This document shows, in pieces, positions 54,958 to 63,436 of a stretch of 64,000 nt of DNA. Below the pieces are notes generated by a model. That model was not told the DNA's origin, did no database searches, and saw nothing but the letters and a program-made list of their open reading frames with translations. The stretch's first letter is position 1. Every line of letters starts with the position of its first letter. A program made the translations under genes and the position numbers. The stretch comes from Pedobacter nanyangensis (GTDB taxonomy: Bacteria; Bacteroidota; Bacteroidia; Sphingobacteriales; Sphingobacteriaceae): NCBI RefSeq assembly GCF_003313505.1, contig NZ_QMHO01000002.1:1-64000 (forward strand). Reading direction: 5' to 3'.

Positions 54958-55866
54958 ATGTTGCAAAATGCGCTCTCCCGCTTCGGAGTTTTCAGTTTAA
55001 GGCTATTATCACGTATGCCTTTTGTTTTTTTGTATCTATTGGCTGATATTTTTTACGTATTGGTATATCATGTTTTCGGTTATCGTAAAAAAGTAGTTAG
55101 AGAAAACCTTTCGAAGTCTTTTCCTGAAAAGGAATTGGCTGAAATCATAGCTATTGAGAAGAAATTTTTCAGGTATTTAACTTGTTTAATCGTAGAAGTG
55201 ATAAAGATGGATAGCATTTCTGCACAGGAGCTACAGAAACGGGTAAGGTTTAAGAATGCAGACTTGGTAGAAGTTTACCTCAAGAACAATGAAAGCGTGT
55301 TGTTTTGTTCTTCACATTACGGCAATTACGAATGGGTTTGTATGGCTATTGGCATGGCTTTCTCGGCCGAACATTATCCTATATACAAACCGCTGAGCAA
55401 CGCATTTTTTGACGACTGGTTTTTTAAAATGAGGAGCAGATATGGCAACCACATGGTTGCTATGCGGCAAACCATTCGAACCATTCAAGCAACCAAAGAC
55501 CGCCCAACAATGTTCACCTTCGGCAGTGATCAGTCGCCATCCAGAGGTGATACCAAATACTGGACTACGTTGTTAAACCAACCCGCGGCCATACAAATGG
55601 GAGTAGAAAAAATAGCTTTGAAAACCAACAGGCCCGTTTTTTATTTAAGAACAAGCTACGTGAAACGTGGTTGTTATGAGGTAGATTGCGTGCCAATTTG
55701 CCTTTCTCCAAAAGAAACAGTGGAGTTTGAAATTACCGAAGCACATACCAAGTTTCTGGAAGATTTCATCAACAAAGAGCCAGCCTATTGGTTGTGGAGC
55801 CATCGCCGTTGGAAACATAAACCTGAGAAAATCCAAGAATTTCCGCTGGAAGAAGTCATTTCCTAG
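54958..55866 (+). CDS. Lysophospholipid/lipid A acyltransferase (LpxL/HtrB family)
   Basis: A 302-aa membrane-associated acyltransferase. An N-terminal hydrophobic segment (about 10-40) is followed by the HxxxxE/D catalytic motif as SSHYGNYEW and the substrate-side segment FGSDQSPSRGDTKYW. It ends with TKFLEDFINKEPAYWLWSHR and RRWKHKP, typical of the family. It would add a secondary acyl chain to lipid A or a related lipid at the inner membrane. The length is normal and no operon partner is evident. Confidence 0.88.
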   Translation: MLQNALSRFGVFSLRLLSRMPFVFLYLLADIFYVLVYHVFGYRKKVVRENLSKSFPEKELAEIIAIEKKFFRYLTCLIVEVIKMDSISAQELQKRVRFKNADLVEVYLKNNESVLFCSSHYGNYEWVCMAIGMAFSAEHYPIYKPLSNAFFDDWFFKMRSRYGNHMVAMRQTIRTIQATKDRPTMFTFGSDQSPSRGDTKYWTTLLNQPAAIQMGVEKIALKTNRPVFYLRTSYVKRGCYEVDCVPICLSPKETVEFEITEAHTKFLEDFINKEPAYWLWSHRRWKHKPEKIQEFPLEEVIS

Positions 55867-55897
55867 CGTTGCGGAACGTTATCACAGCGCCGCCATT

Positions 55898-56449
55898 TTA
55901 CAGCCATCCAACGCTCTTTCTCCATTGGTTAAACGCCAGCTCGCCACAATGCAGGTCTGCGGCCATGTCCTTGCATTCCACCATAACACTCTCGTCATGC
56001 GCACTCATTTGCAGTGCTTTGCGCAAGCGTATTGTTTCGGCCTTGTCTTCAACCGGATATAGGCCTCGGTGGTCAAACTGGGTGCCAAATCTTTGTGGCC
56101 GGCCTTCAAAATAGCATATCCTGTCATGTAAATAGGCTAGGTTTTGCGCATCAACATCATCATTATTTTCTGATAATAAGGCATAGCATCTTTTCATTAA
56201 AGCGGGCCTGCTTATGGCGTGTTGTACAATAAGCCACGCCGCTTCGCTGGCTTCCTCACCAACTTTTGAACGTGTCGGATACCCCATCAAATCGATAATT
56301 TCTTCCAGTTTTGCTGCATTTTTAAGGTGCAATTGCTCCATTTCCGAGCTGTAGCCCTGTGAAAGTTTACCTGCTTGTAATAATTTTTCGCGTACCTGTA
56401 AATCGTGCCTGGCCATGGCTATCAGTTCATCAGCGATATGTTCATTCAT
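55898..56449 (-). CDS. DUF6624 family protein
   Basis: A 183-aa soluble protein. The conserved pattern is DLQVREKLLQ, IIDLMGYPTRSKVGEEASEA, AWLIVQHAI, and later LAYLHDRICYFEGRPQRFGT with QFDHRGLYP. This matches the DUF6624 group as I know it, often found as a stand-alone protein in Bacteroidota. The function is not established. It is convergent with the acyltransferase gene and separated from it by about 30 bp. Confidence 0.75.
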   Translation of the reverse strand: MNEHIADELIAMARHDLQVREKLLQAGKLSQGYSSEMEQLHLKNAAKLEEIIDLMGYPTRSKVGEEASEAAWLIVQHAISRPALMKRCYALLSENNDDVDAQNLAYLHDRICYFEGRPQRFGTQFDHRGLYPVEDKAETIRLRKALQMSAHDESVMVECKDMAADLHCGELAFNQWRKSVGWL

Positions 56450-56614
56450 CTTTCTGTAGCTGGGTATTGAATTTATCTCTACTTAATAACAGCAATATAT
56501 AAAAATACTATCTTTAGGAATATCCTTAAAATCAAGTGTACATTTTACAGGTTTGTTTATTGGGATGACAAGGGACAGGTTTGTGTATTTTTCAATGGAA
56601 TAACAAAGATAATT

Positions 56615-57316
56615 GTGAAAAGTAAAGCCATCAATATATTCGTTGCCAGTATTGTATTGCTTTTGGGGCAGGTTAGGGCACAACAGGTGAAAGTTCTTAA
56701 AGATTCCGTTCAAATTGATGGTATATATTACGTACTGGAAGAAATCAAGTTGGATAATAAAAATGTTCCCCTTTCGGCCATTTATCAGAAAATCCGGAAT
56801 CCGCATATTTTGGGCAGTTATATTTCGGCTACGCCAGAACAAAGGCTATCAGCAAAAAAAGATACCTTAAAGGCTTTAATGACTAGCGGCGAATTAAGAC
56901 AATCGGGCTATGGTTTTGAGCATTATGAAGTGTTCTATCACAAATCGGGCATATTGAATTTATTGGTAAATGTTCAATCGTATGGCTCGCCTTTTGAAAC
57001 AAAACGGTACCATTGTTTTGATCTTAACACGGGCAAAATATTGGGTAAAGCATTATTTGCCAACCACGAAAGCCTCTTGGAAGTGCTTAGCGAGAAACTA
57101 AAAATGCAGAAGAAAGGGATTAAGGTAAGCCCAGCGGCACTTGACCAATACCAGATCATCAGTGATGAGAAAGGGCATTTAAATGAAATTATCTTTTGTA
57201 TTACCGATACAGGTCAATATCGTAACAGTGGCTATGAAACTTTCGAAGTTAGGCTTGGTAAAAAAGAATTGGCCTTTTATCTCACACCGCAATTCAGGAA
57301 ACGTTTGCTGGAATAA
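56615..57316 (+). CDS. Hypothetical exported protein, 233 aa
   Basis: It begins with GTG at 56615; the only nearby ATG upstream (56596) runs straight into a stop. A signal peptide ends near VRAQ (about residue 23). The mature part is beta-rich, with EHYEVFYHKSGILNLLVNVQ, YHCFDLNTGKI and a C-terminal KKELAFYLTPQF. I recognise no domain. It may be periplasmic. Confidence 0.7.
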   Translation: MKSKAINIFVASIVLLLGQVRAQQVKVLKDSVQIDGIYYVLEEIKLDNKNVPLSAIYQKIRNPHILGSYISATPEQRLSAKKDTLKALMTSGELRQSGYGFEHYEVFYHKSGILNLLVNVQSYGSPFETKRYHCFDLNTGKILGKALFANHESLLEVLSEKLKMQKKGIKVSPAALDQYQIISDEKGHLNEIIFCITDTGQYRNSGYETFEVRLGKKELAFYLTPQFRKRLLE

Positions 57317-57325
57317 ACAACAGTG

Positions 57326-57523
57326 CTAGCTTTTCATTTTCTTTAGCCAAAGCCCTAAAGTCCAAACCAAGGTAAGCCCAAACAGGATAAATAGCGGTAC
57401 ATAGTAGGTTTTAAAAAATTGGTTAAAATAGCTGCCAATAATAATGTAAATACTTGCTATACATAACTTAAATGGCATAAATTCAAGGTTTGTCCAAGTG
57501 GTGGATCTTTTTAAAAAGTTCAT
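57326..57523 (-). CDS. Small hypothetical membrane protein
   Basis: About 65 aa from ATG 57523; the frame is open to 57640 but the longer N-terminus looks non-coding. Two hydrophobic helices are visible (LCIASIYIIIGSYF and YVPLFILFGLTLVWTLGLWL) with a lysine-rich tail. It is convergent with the preceding gene, 9 bp apart. No family is recognised. Confidence 0.5.
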   Translation of the reverse strand: MNFLKRSTTWTNLEFMPFKLCIASIYIIIGSYFNQFFKTYYVPLFILFGLTLVWTLGLWLKKMKS

Positions 57524-57632
57524 GATAGTTGGGCTTAAAGGGTATTGGTTAAATATAGCAAATCTCCAAAAATATTTTTCAAGCTCTTTTTTTTGCGGAG
57601 CCCTGCGGTAATTATTCAATAGTAATTTAAAA

Positions 57633-57665
57633 TTTGGCAATGTATGATAGTTTTATTTATCTTTG
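57633..57665 (+). promoter_or_regulatory. Promoter of the marR operon
   Basis: TTTG at 57633-57636 and TATCTTTG at 57658-57665 are spaced by 21 bp and fit the Bacteroidota -33/-7 pattern. The GTG start follows 19 bp later, giving a very short leader. This is the best complete promoter match I noticed in the window. Confidence 0.6.
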
Positions 57666-57684
57666 TTACTAAGATACTTATTTA

Positions 57685-58152
57685 GTGAAACAAATTAAAA
57701 ATAATGATTTGCTGATGTTGTTCAGAACGGCAAGTAGGCAATACTCGGATGCTTCGATTTTTATGCATGAGGCGATAGCCCGTAAAGCAGGACTTTCAGG
57801 GGCCGACCATAAATATCTCGGATTGATACTGCAGCACAAATCAATTACAGCAGGGGATATTTCGAAACTTACGGGCTTAACCACGGGTGCAGTTACCGGC
57901 CTCATTGATCGGTTGGAGGAAAAAGGGCTGCTTAAAAGACAATTTGTCAAATCGGATAGGAGAAAGGTTGTGGTGGTTCCAAATATTGAAAATAGCATGA
58001 AGCTACTGAGCCCGTTTTTTGACGAACTGCAACAGAAAACCCAGAAACTACTCGCTACTTTTTCGGAACAGGAAATACAAACCATTGCACGATATTTTAC
58101 CGAAGCCACTGAGATAATGAAAGAAACAGCAGATCATTTAAATAATAAATAA
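57685..58152 (+). CDS. MarR family transcriptional regulator
   Basis: A 155-aa winged-helix regulator beginning with GTG 57685; the next in-frame Met is ten residues in, within a conserved helix. The DNA-binding core (about 45-110) includes KSITAGDISKLTGLTTGAVT, then GLIDRLEEKGLLKRQ, and a wing with DRRKVVVV. MarR proteins usually repress their own operon and release DNA on binding a small molecule. The next gene starts 1 bp after its stop, so the two form an operon. Confidence 0.9.
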   Translation: MKQIKNNDLLMLFRTASRQYSDASIFMHEAIARKAGLSGADHKYLGLILQHKSITAGDISKLTGLTTGAVTGLIDRLEEKGLLKRQFVKSDRRKVVVVPNIENSMKLLSPFFDELQQKTQKLLATFSEQEIQTIARYFTEATEIMKETADHLNNK

Positions 58153-58153
58153 A

Positions 58154-58657
58154 ATGGAAAACCTATCCACCAACGAGGTAACCAGAGCCGAAATATGGCT
58201 TGGCATTACTACGCTCATCTATTTTTTGATGAATGGTGCACAAATTTTTGAAACGATGGTATTTGTGCCCAAATGGGTTTCATCGGCTCCCGATAATTTT
58301 AAACTGCTGCTTGATGGAAACGGCACCAGCCTTAAAGTTTTCTGGATTGTTCTCCATTCGCTTCATGAGCTTACATGGATTTTGGCCCTTGTTTTTTGCT
58401 GGAAGATTGACCCTGTGCGAAATTGGCTTTTAATCCTTTTGGCAGTTCATTTGGCCGTAAGGGTATGGACATTGATGTTTTTCGCACCAAATATCATAGC
58501 ATTTCAAAAAATGGCTGCAACGCAGGTGTTTCCAAACGACCTGGTTCATCGGGTTTCACTTTGGCAAACACTAAATTACCTCAGAGTGGCTATATTTTTT
58601 GCAATTTCCTGTGGCCTTATTCCTTTATGTTTTAAAGTGTTTGGCATGACGAAATAG
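58154..58657 (+). CDS. Hypothetical four-helix membrane protein
   Basis: A 167-aa protein with four probable membrane helices (about 17-37, 65-85, 92-112 and 140-160). Start and end are polar (MENLSTNEVTRAEI; VFGMTK). It resembles small DUF-type membrane proteins of Bacteroidota that I cannot name with confidence. Its coupling to marR suggests it is the controlled target, perhaps in resistance or transport. Confidence 0.7.
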   Translation: MENLSTNEVTRAEIWLGITTLIYFLMNGAQIFETMVFVPKWVSSAPDNFKLLLDGNGTSLKVFWIVLHSLHELTWILALVFCWKIDPVRNWLLILLAVHLAVRVWTLMFFAPNIIAFQKMAATQVFPNDLVHRVSLWQTLNYLRVAIFFAISCGLIPLCFKVFGMTK

Positions 58658-58843
58658 ACGGACCAAAACCCGCTATCCGGCATACGTGCTTGAATAGAAT
58701 ATCTTTCCAGAGATGATTTTATTGCACTCAACCCGACGTTTTGCCGATATATAGGCTTGCATAAGTTCACGTAAAACGATCCTTTATTCTATAGGATTTT
58801 AAAAAAAGTTTAAAAATAATTACTACTATTCCTATATACTTTA

Positions 58844-58851
58844 TATATTTG
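58844..58851 (+). promoter_or_regulatory. -7 element upstream of the cysteine leader
   Basis: TATATTTG matches TAnnTTTG exactly and lies 32 bp before the ATG of the leader ORF and 167 bp before the sulfite reductase start. The -33 element is weak. If used, transcription would begin just ahead of the leader ORF. Confidence 0.5.
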
Positions 58852-58882
58852 GCGGATGAAATCGATAAAAATATTTTGTTCC

Positions 58883-58924
58883 ATGCCACAATTAACCATG
58901 CACTATTGCTGTAAAGTGAGGTAA
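58883..58924 (+). CDS. Putative cysteine-sensing leader peptide
   Basis: A 13-codon ORF encodes MPQLTMHYCCKVR; a shorter form could start at the second ATG (58898). Two adjacent Cys codons (TGC at 58907, TGT at 58910) sit near the end. It is followed 40 nt later by a terminator-like hairpin, and then by the genes that make sulfide for cysteine synthesis. This is the expected layout of a transcription attenuator: ribosomes stalled at the Cys codons when charged tRNA-Cys is scarce would favour read-through. It is inferred from sequence; I know of no description of this exact peptide. Confidence 0.6.
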   Translation: MPQLTMHYCCKVR

Positions 58925-58964
58925 GGGAGTACTATATATATCTGATTTTAAAGACATAACATAG

Positions 58965-58993
58965 ATGCTTCTCCTGAAAGAGAGGCATTTTTT
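58965..58993 (+). terminator. Attenuator hairpin before sulfite reductase
   Basis: A 9-bp stem (58965-58973 with 58980-58988, one G-U pair) has a 6-nt loop CTGAAA and runs directly into six T (58988-58993). It ends 24 bp before the sulfite reductase ATG. A competing 5-bp pairing of 58925-58929 (gggag) with 58971-58975 (ctcct) could break it. The competing strand lies where a ribosome finishing the leader ORF would cover it. Confidence 0.65.
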
Positions 58994-59017
58994 GAATAAA
59001 AACACAACGAACAACCA

Positions 59018-61108
59018 ATGCAAAGTTTTAGAACAGAACTTGAAAATCCAATCATAGAACAGGATATCATTGATCTTGAGCGTAAGATCAAGGCCTTCCG
59101 TGACGGTACGATACACGAAGAAAAATTTAGGAGCCTTCGCTTGGCAAGGGGCGTTTACGGACAGCGCCAGCCAGGGGTGCAAATGGTACGCATTAAACTG
59201 CCATTTGGTAAGGTAACTTTTAAACAATTGTTGCGTATTGCGGATATTGCTGATGAGTACGGAAGTGGCAACCTGCATTTAACCACCCGTCAGGATATTC
59301 AAATCCACTATGTGAGCCTAGACAGGACCCCGGAGCTTTGGGCCAAGCTGGAGCAAGATGACATCACCCTGCGTGAAGCTTGTGGGAACACCGTTCGTAA
59401 CGTTACTTCGTCGCCAAATGCAGGTATTGATCCAGATGAACCTTTCGATGTTTCTCCGTACGCACAGGCTGTTTTTGCTTATTTTCTGCGTAATCCCATC
59501 TGTCAGGAAATGGGCAGGAAAATTAAAATCTCTTTTTCTTCGAGTGATAAGGATACGGCCTACAGCTATATCCATGATTTGGGATTTATTCCGAAAATCA
59601 ACGAAAAAGGAGAGCGCGGATTTAAGGTAATGCTAGCGGGTGGCTTGGGAGCACAGCCATTTTTGGCCAGTGCTGTTCAGGAATTTTTGCACGAAGATCA
59701 GCTAATTCCCTATACCGAAGCTGTGCTACGCGTGTTTGACCGATATGGCGAACGCAACAACCGTAACAAGGCCCGTTTAAAATACCTGGTTCAAAAGCTT
59801 GGTTTGGAAGAAGTACTGCGTTTGGTAGAGGAGGAGAAAATTGCCAACAAGGTGAAAACTTTTAAGGTAGATATTTCGGCCGTTCCTCAACCCGAACCAC
59901 CAGCTGAACAGGATTATGCTACAGTAGCGATTGAAAATGAACAGCACTACCAGCATTGGTTGGCTACCAACGTGATTGAGCAAAAGCAGCAAGGTTTTTA
60001 TGGCGTTTATATAAAAGTAACCATAGGCGATATTAAAACCGATAAAGCCAGGGCATTTGTAGCGGCTGTTAAACCTTTTGTGGCCGATGAAATCAGAATT
60101 ACCCAAAACCAAGGCTTGCTGTTGAAATTTGTAAGAAAAGAAGCCTTGCCATCATTATATGTAGCCCTAAATCAACTTGGTTTTACCGCTTTAGGTTTTG
60201 ATAGTTTGGCAGATATCACCACTTGCCCAGGAACAGATACCTGTAACCTCGGCATTTCTAACAGTATGACCTTAGCGGAAGTTTTGGAAGACGTGATTTA
60301 CCACGATTTCCCAGAATTTATCTACGAGAAGAACATCAATATCAAAATCAGTGGGTGTATGAACTCCTGCGGCCAGCATGGTTTGGCCGAAATTGGCTTT
60401 CACGGAAGTTCCCTAAAGGCCGATGGTAAAGTAGTACCGGCAGTACAAGTGATGTTGGGCGGCGGTACCGTTGGAAATGGCTACGGCCGCGTGGCAGAAC
60501 GCGTCATTAAAGTACCTTCAAAACGTGCCACAAGCGTACTGCACTATTTGCTTAACGATTTTAAAGAAAACAACCAGACAGAAGAAACCTTTCATCAGTA
60601 TTACGATAGGCAAGGGAAAGATTATTTCTATCAGCTTTTGAAGCCTTTGGCAGATTTAACTGCCCTTAAAGCAGAAGAATTTGTGGATTGGGGACACGAG
60701 GAAACCTTTGTAACCGCCATTGGTGTAGGCGAATGTGCAGGCGTAGTGATTGATTTGGTAGCCACTTTATTATTGGAAGCTGATGAAAAATTTGGTTGGG
60801 CAACTGCTTCGTTAAACAATGGTGCTTATGCCGATGCCATTTATCATACCTATGCTTCGATGGTGAGTGCAGCAAAATCACTCTTGCTTGATAAAGGGGT
60901 AAACAGTAGTACACAAGCAGGGGTAATCAGGGAGTTTGATAATCATTATGTAGAAACTGGCGAGTTCAATTTTGGACAAAGTTTCTCGGATTTGGTACTG
61001 CAAATTAATCAAAACGAGCCTTCGGAAACTTTTGCCAAAGCTTACCACGAGCAGGCCGCACAGTTTTTAAATGATATTAAGGCAAAGAGAACAGAATTAA
61101 TTAGCTAA
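59018..61108 (+). CDS. Assimilatory sulfite reductase (siroheme, 4Fe-4S) with C-terminal helical domain
   Basis: A 696-aa cytoplasmic reductase. Two ferredoxin-like plus catalytic half-repeats span about 45-540 (LHLTTRQDIQIHYV). The siroheme/4Fe-4S cysteines are Cys403 and Cys409 (TTCPGTDTCNLG, CX5C) and Cys447 and Cys451 (SGCMNSCGQHG, CX3C). It should reduce sulfite to sulfide with six electrons; nitrite reductase is the family alternative, but the cysH, SUMT and sulfite-transporter neighbours favour sulfite. The extra C-terminal region (about 545-696) is all-helical and HEPN-like, not part of classical CysI. Its start follows the attenuator closely. Confidence 0.9.
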   Translation: MQSFRTELENPIIEQDIIDLERKIKAFRDGTIHEEKFRSLRLARGVYGQRQPGVQMVRIKLPFGKVTFKQLLRIADIADEYGSGNLHLTTRQDIQIHYVSLDRTPELWAKLEQDDITLREACGNTVRNVTSSPNAGIDPDEPFDVSPYAQAVFAYFLRNPICQEMGRKIKISFSSSDKDTAYSYIHDLGFIPKINEKGERGFKVMLAGGLGAQPFLASAVQEFLHEDQLIPYTEAVLRVFDRYGERNNRNKARLKYLVQKLGLEEVLRLVEEEKIANKVKTFKVDISAVPQPEPPAEQDYATVAIENEQHYQHWLATNVIEQKQQGFYGVYIKVTIGDIKTDKARAFVAAVKPFVADEIRITQNQGLLLKFVRKEALPSLYVALNQLGFTALGFDSLADITTCPGTDTCNLGISNSMTLAEVLEDVIYHDFPEFIYEKNINIKISGCMNSCGQHGLAEIGFHGSSLKADGKVVPAVQVMLGGGTVGNGYGRVAERVIKVPSKRATSVLHYLLNDFKENNQTEETFHQYYDRQGKDYFYQLLKPLADLTALKAEEFVDWGHEETFVTAIGVGECAGVVIDLVATLLLEADEKFGWATASLNNGAYADAIYHTYASMVSAAKSLLLDKGVNSSTQAGVIREFDNHYVETGEFNFGQSFSDLVLQINQNEPSETFAKAYHEQAAQFLNDIKAKRTELIS

Positions 61109-61164
61109 TTGGATTATTTGATAATTAGCTAATTATCGAATTTTCAAATCATCACATTAATAAA

Positions 61165-61941
61165 ATGACACAACATAACAAACATATAGAATCAAAAATA
61201 ACCTTATTAGGAGCTGGTCCTGGTGACCCAGATTTGTTAACTTTGAAAGGAGTAAAAGCACTACAGGCTGCTGATGTGGTATTATACGATGCCTTGACCA
61301 ACGAAGCATTGTTGGAGCACGCACCAAAAGATGCCATTAAAGTATATGTAGGCAAACGTTCGGGAGAACACTCTCATTCGCAAGACGCTATTAACAGATT
61401 AATGATTGATTATGCCCTGAACTACGGACATGTAGTGAGATTAAAAGGTGGCGACCCTTTTGTGTTTGGTCGTGGTTACGAAGAGTTAGATTTTGCTGCT
61501 TCCTATAGTATTCCCGTATCAGTTATTCCAGGTATTTCTAGTTCTATTGGCGTGCCAGGATTGCAGCAAATACCCGTAACTCACCGTGGTTTGAGCGAAA
61601 GCTTTTGGGTAATTACGGGAACCACCACCAGCGGTCAAATTTCTGCGGATATTTATCAGGCAGCGCAGTCCAATGCAACGGTGGTTGTTTTAATGGGCTT
61701 AAAGCAATTGCCAAAAATTGCCGAAATATTTAGTGCAGCGGGAAAAGCCCAATTGCCTGCCGCAGTAGTGCAAAATGGCTCTGCTGAAAATGAAAAATTA
61801 GTTATAAGCACCGTACAGCATATTGTGGCTAAAGTAAACGAGGAGCAGATTGAAGCACCTGCCTTGCTTATCTTTGGAGAGGTTGTGTCATTACACCCAT
61901 CCTTTAAAAATGTAATTAAACAATATGCAGCCATCTCCTAG
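61165..61941 (+). CDS. cobA: Uroporphyrinogen-III C-methyltransferase (SUMT)
   Basis: A 258-aa SAM-dependent methyltransferase. The N-terminal signature is LLGAGPGDPDLLTLKGVKAL. VVRLKGGDPFVFGRGYEEL and PVTHRGLSESFWVITG are both diagnostic. It makes precorrin-2 from uroporphyrinogen III, the first step to the siroheme needed by the preceding sulfite reductase. It is a stand-alone SUMT; the next protein supplies the dehydrogenase step. Its last 17 bp overlap the next gene. Confidence 0.93.
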   Translation: MTQHNKHIESKITLLGAGPGDPDLLTLKGVKALQAADVVLYDALTNEALLEHAPKDAIKVYVGKRSGEHSHSQDAINRLMIDYALNYGHVVRLKGGDPFVFGRGYEELDFAASYSIPVSVIPGISSSIGVPGLQQIPVTHRGLSESFWVITGTTTSGQISADIYQAAQSNATVVVLMGLKQLPKIAEIFSAAGKAQLPAAVVQNGSAENEKLVISTVQHIVAKVNEEQIEAPALLIFGEVVSLHPSFKNVIKQYAAIS

Positions 61942-63436
61942 TCCAAAAACAGCAGTAGAAACCTTGCCAAACCATCAAAATGGCAATCAGCTTTTTCCAG
62001 CTTTTATCAAGCTGAATGAGCTGCGTACTTTATTGGTTGGTGCGGGCGAAGTGGGACTGGAAAAATTAAATGCTATTGTGAACAACAGCGAAGAAGCCAA
62101 TGTTACCGTGGTAGCCAAGGATATCCACAACGCTTTTTTTGAAATCGCAGCGGCCAAACCCAACGTGTCTATCAGGCAAAAGGCTTTTTCTGCGGATGAT
62201 TTGGAAGATATCGACCTTGTTTTTGCTGCTACCAACAACAATACTTTTAACACTGAATTACGGGCCTTGGCGCATGAAAAAGGCCTGCTCATCAACGTAG
62301 CCGATAAACCAGAACTCTGCGATTTTTATTTAGGTTCTATTGTTAAAAAGGGAGATTTGAAGATTGCCATTTCTACCAACGGCAAATCGCCAACCATGGC
62401 TAAAAGGTTAAAGGAAGTACTGGACAATGCTATTCCCCAGGAAATAGACCATTCAATTGGTCAGCTTAATCAAATTAGGCATAACCTTAATGGCGATATC
62501 AAGCATAAAGTGAAGGTATTGAACGGCATTACAGCTACCTTTTTGGAGAAGGAGAATAAGTTCAATGCGAAAAAAATCGTGATCTGGTCGCTGTCTGTTA
62601 TCGCCTTGATGGTGGTTGGACATATCTTCTTATCGTTTATCCCATTTGCCAAGCTCGGAGATGTATTTGTTGGCCTAACCGATCAAGTAGATAGTACTAT
62701 TCTGTACTTTATTTTGGGCGGCTTTTTGGCACAATTGGTAGATGGTGCCTTGGGAATGGCCTATGGCGTAAGTGCTACCACTTTTTTACTTTCCTTTGGG
62801 GTAACGCCAGCGGCGGCAAGTGCCAGTGTACACGCCTCAGAGATTTTCACCAGCGGCGTTTCTGGCTTAATGCACCTTCGTTTTGGCAACGTACGCACCA
62901 AGTTATTTAAGAAACTGTTATTGCCCGGTATTATTGGCGCCATTGCAGGGGCCTATATTTTATCGTCTTTGGAAAACTACGGACATATCATTAAACCTGT
63001 AGTTTCTGCATACACCTTGTTTTTGGGAGTCAAGATTTTATTAAAGGCTGTTGCCAAGCAGAAAAAGACCAAACCTTTGAAAAAAATTGGGCCGTTGGCT
63101 TTTGTAGGCGCATTTTTAGATTCGATAGGGGGTGGTGGCTGGGGGCCAATTGTAACCTCAACGCTAATTGCCAGAGGCGGACACCCACGCTATACCATTG
63201 GGTCGGTTAACCTTACCGAGTTTTTTGTGACCTTGTCCAGTTCGCTAACCTTCATCATGATGATTGGTTTGACCCATTGGCAAATTATTTTGGGACTGAT
63301 TTTGGGCGGCTGTATTGCCGCACCGTTTGGGGCGCTGCTAACCAAGCGGCTAAATGCCAAAACCATCATGATCATGGTAGGCATTATCGTTATCATCACC
63401 AGTTTAAGAACCATTTTTATATTGTTAAGTAAGTAA
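61925..63436 (+). CDS. Fusion of precorrin-2 dehydrogenase with TauE/SafE (TSUP) transporter
   Basis: 503 aa. Residues about 20-170 match the CysG/Met8-type NAD-binding domain (LNELRTLLVGAGEVGLEKLN, FAATNNNTFN, VADKPELCDFYLGSIVKKG, ISTNGKSPTMAKRLKE), followed by a short central siroheme-synthase-like segment. Residues about 215-500 form an eight-helix sulfite exporter TauE/SafE-type transporter (GGFLAQLVDGALGMAYGVSA, ASASVHASEIFTSGVSGL, FLDSIGGGGWGPIV). One protein thus joins siroheme synthesis with anion transport. No stop or frame break lies between the parts, so the fusion appears genuine. TauE-type proteins move sulfite, sulfate or organosulfonates; the direction here is unknown. Confidence 0.88.
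   Translation: MQPSPSPKTAVETLPNHQNGNQLFPAFIKLNELRTLLVGAGEVGLEKLNAIVNNSEEANVTVVAKDIHNAFFEIAAAKPNVSIRQKAFSADDLEDIDLVFAATNNNTFNTELRALAHEKGLLINVADKPELCDFYLGSIVKKGDLKIAISTNGKSPTMAKRLKEVLDNAIPQEIDHSIGQLNQIRHNLNGDIKHKVKVLNGITATFLEKENKFNAKKIVIWSLSVIALMVVGHIFLSFIPFAKLGDVFVGLTDQVDSTILYFILGGFLAQLVDGALGMAYGVSATTFLLSFGVTPAAASASVHASEIFTSGVSGLMHLRFGNVRTKLFKKLLLPGIIGAIAGAYILSSLENYGHIIKPVVSAYTLFLGVKILLKAVAKQKKTKPLKKIGPLAFVGAFLDSIGGGGWGPIVTSTLIARGGHPRYTIGSVNLTEFFVTLSSSLTFIMMIGLTHWQIILGLILGGCIAAPFGALLTKRLNAKTIMIMVGIIVIITSLRTIFILLSK

Noticed and set aside
58660..59017. SAM or other known riboswitch ahead of the sulfur genes
   Set aside because: No recognisable riboswitch core was seen. The leader ORF with Cys codons and a hairpin explains the region better.
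58892..59278. 128-aa minus-strand open frame across the attenuator and start of sulfite reductase
   Set aside because: It covers the leader ORF, the terminator hairpin and the first codons of a clear enzyme gene, and has no family features.
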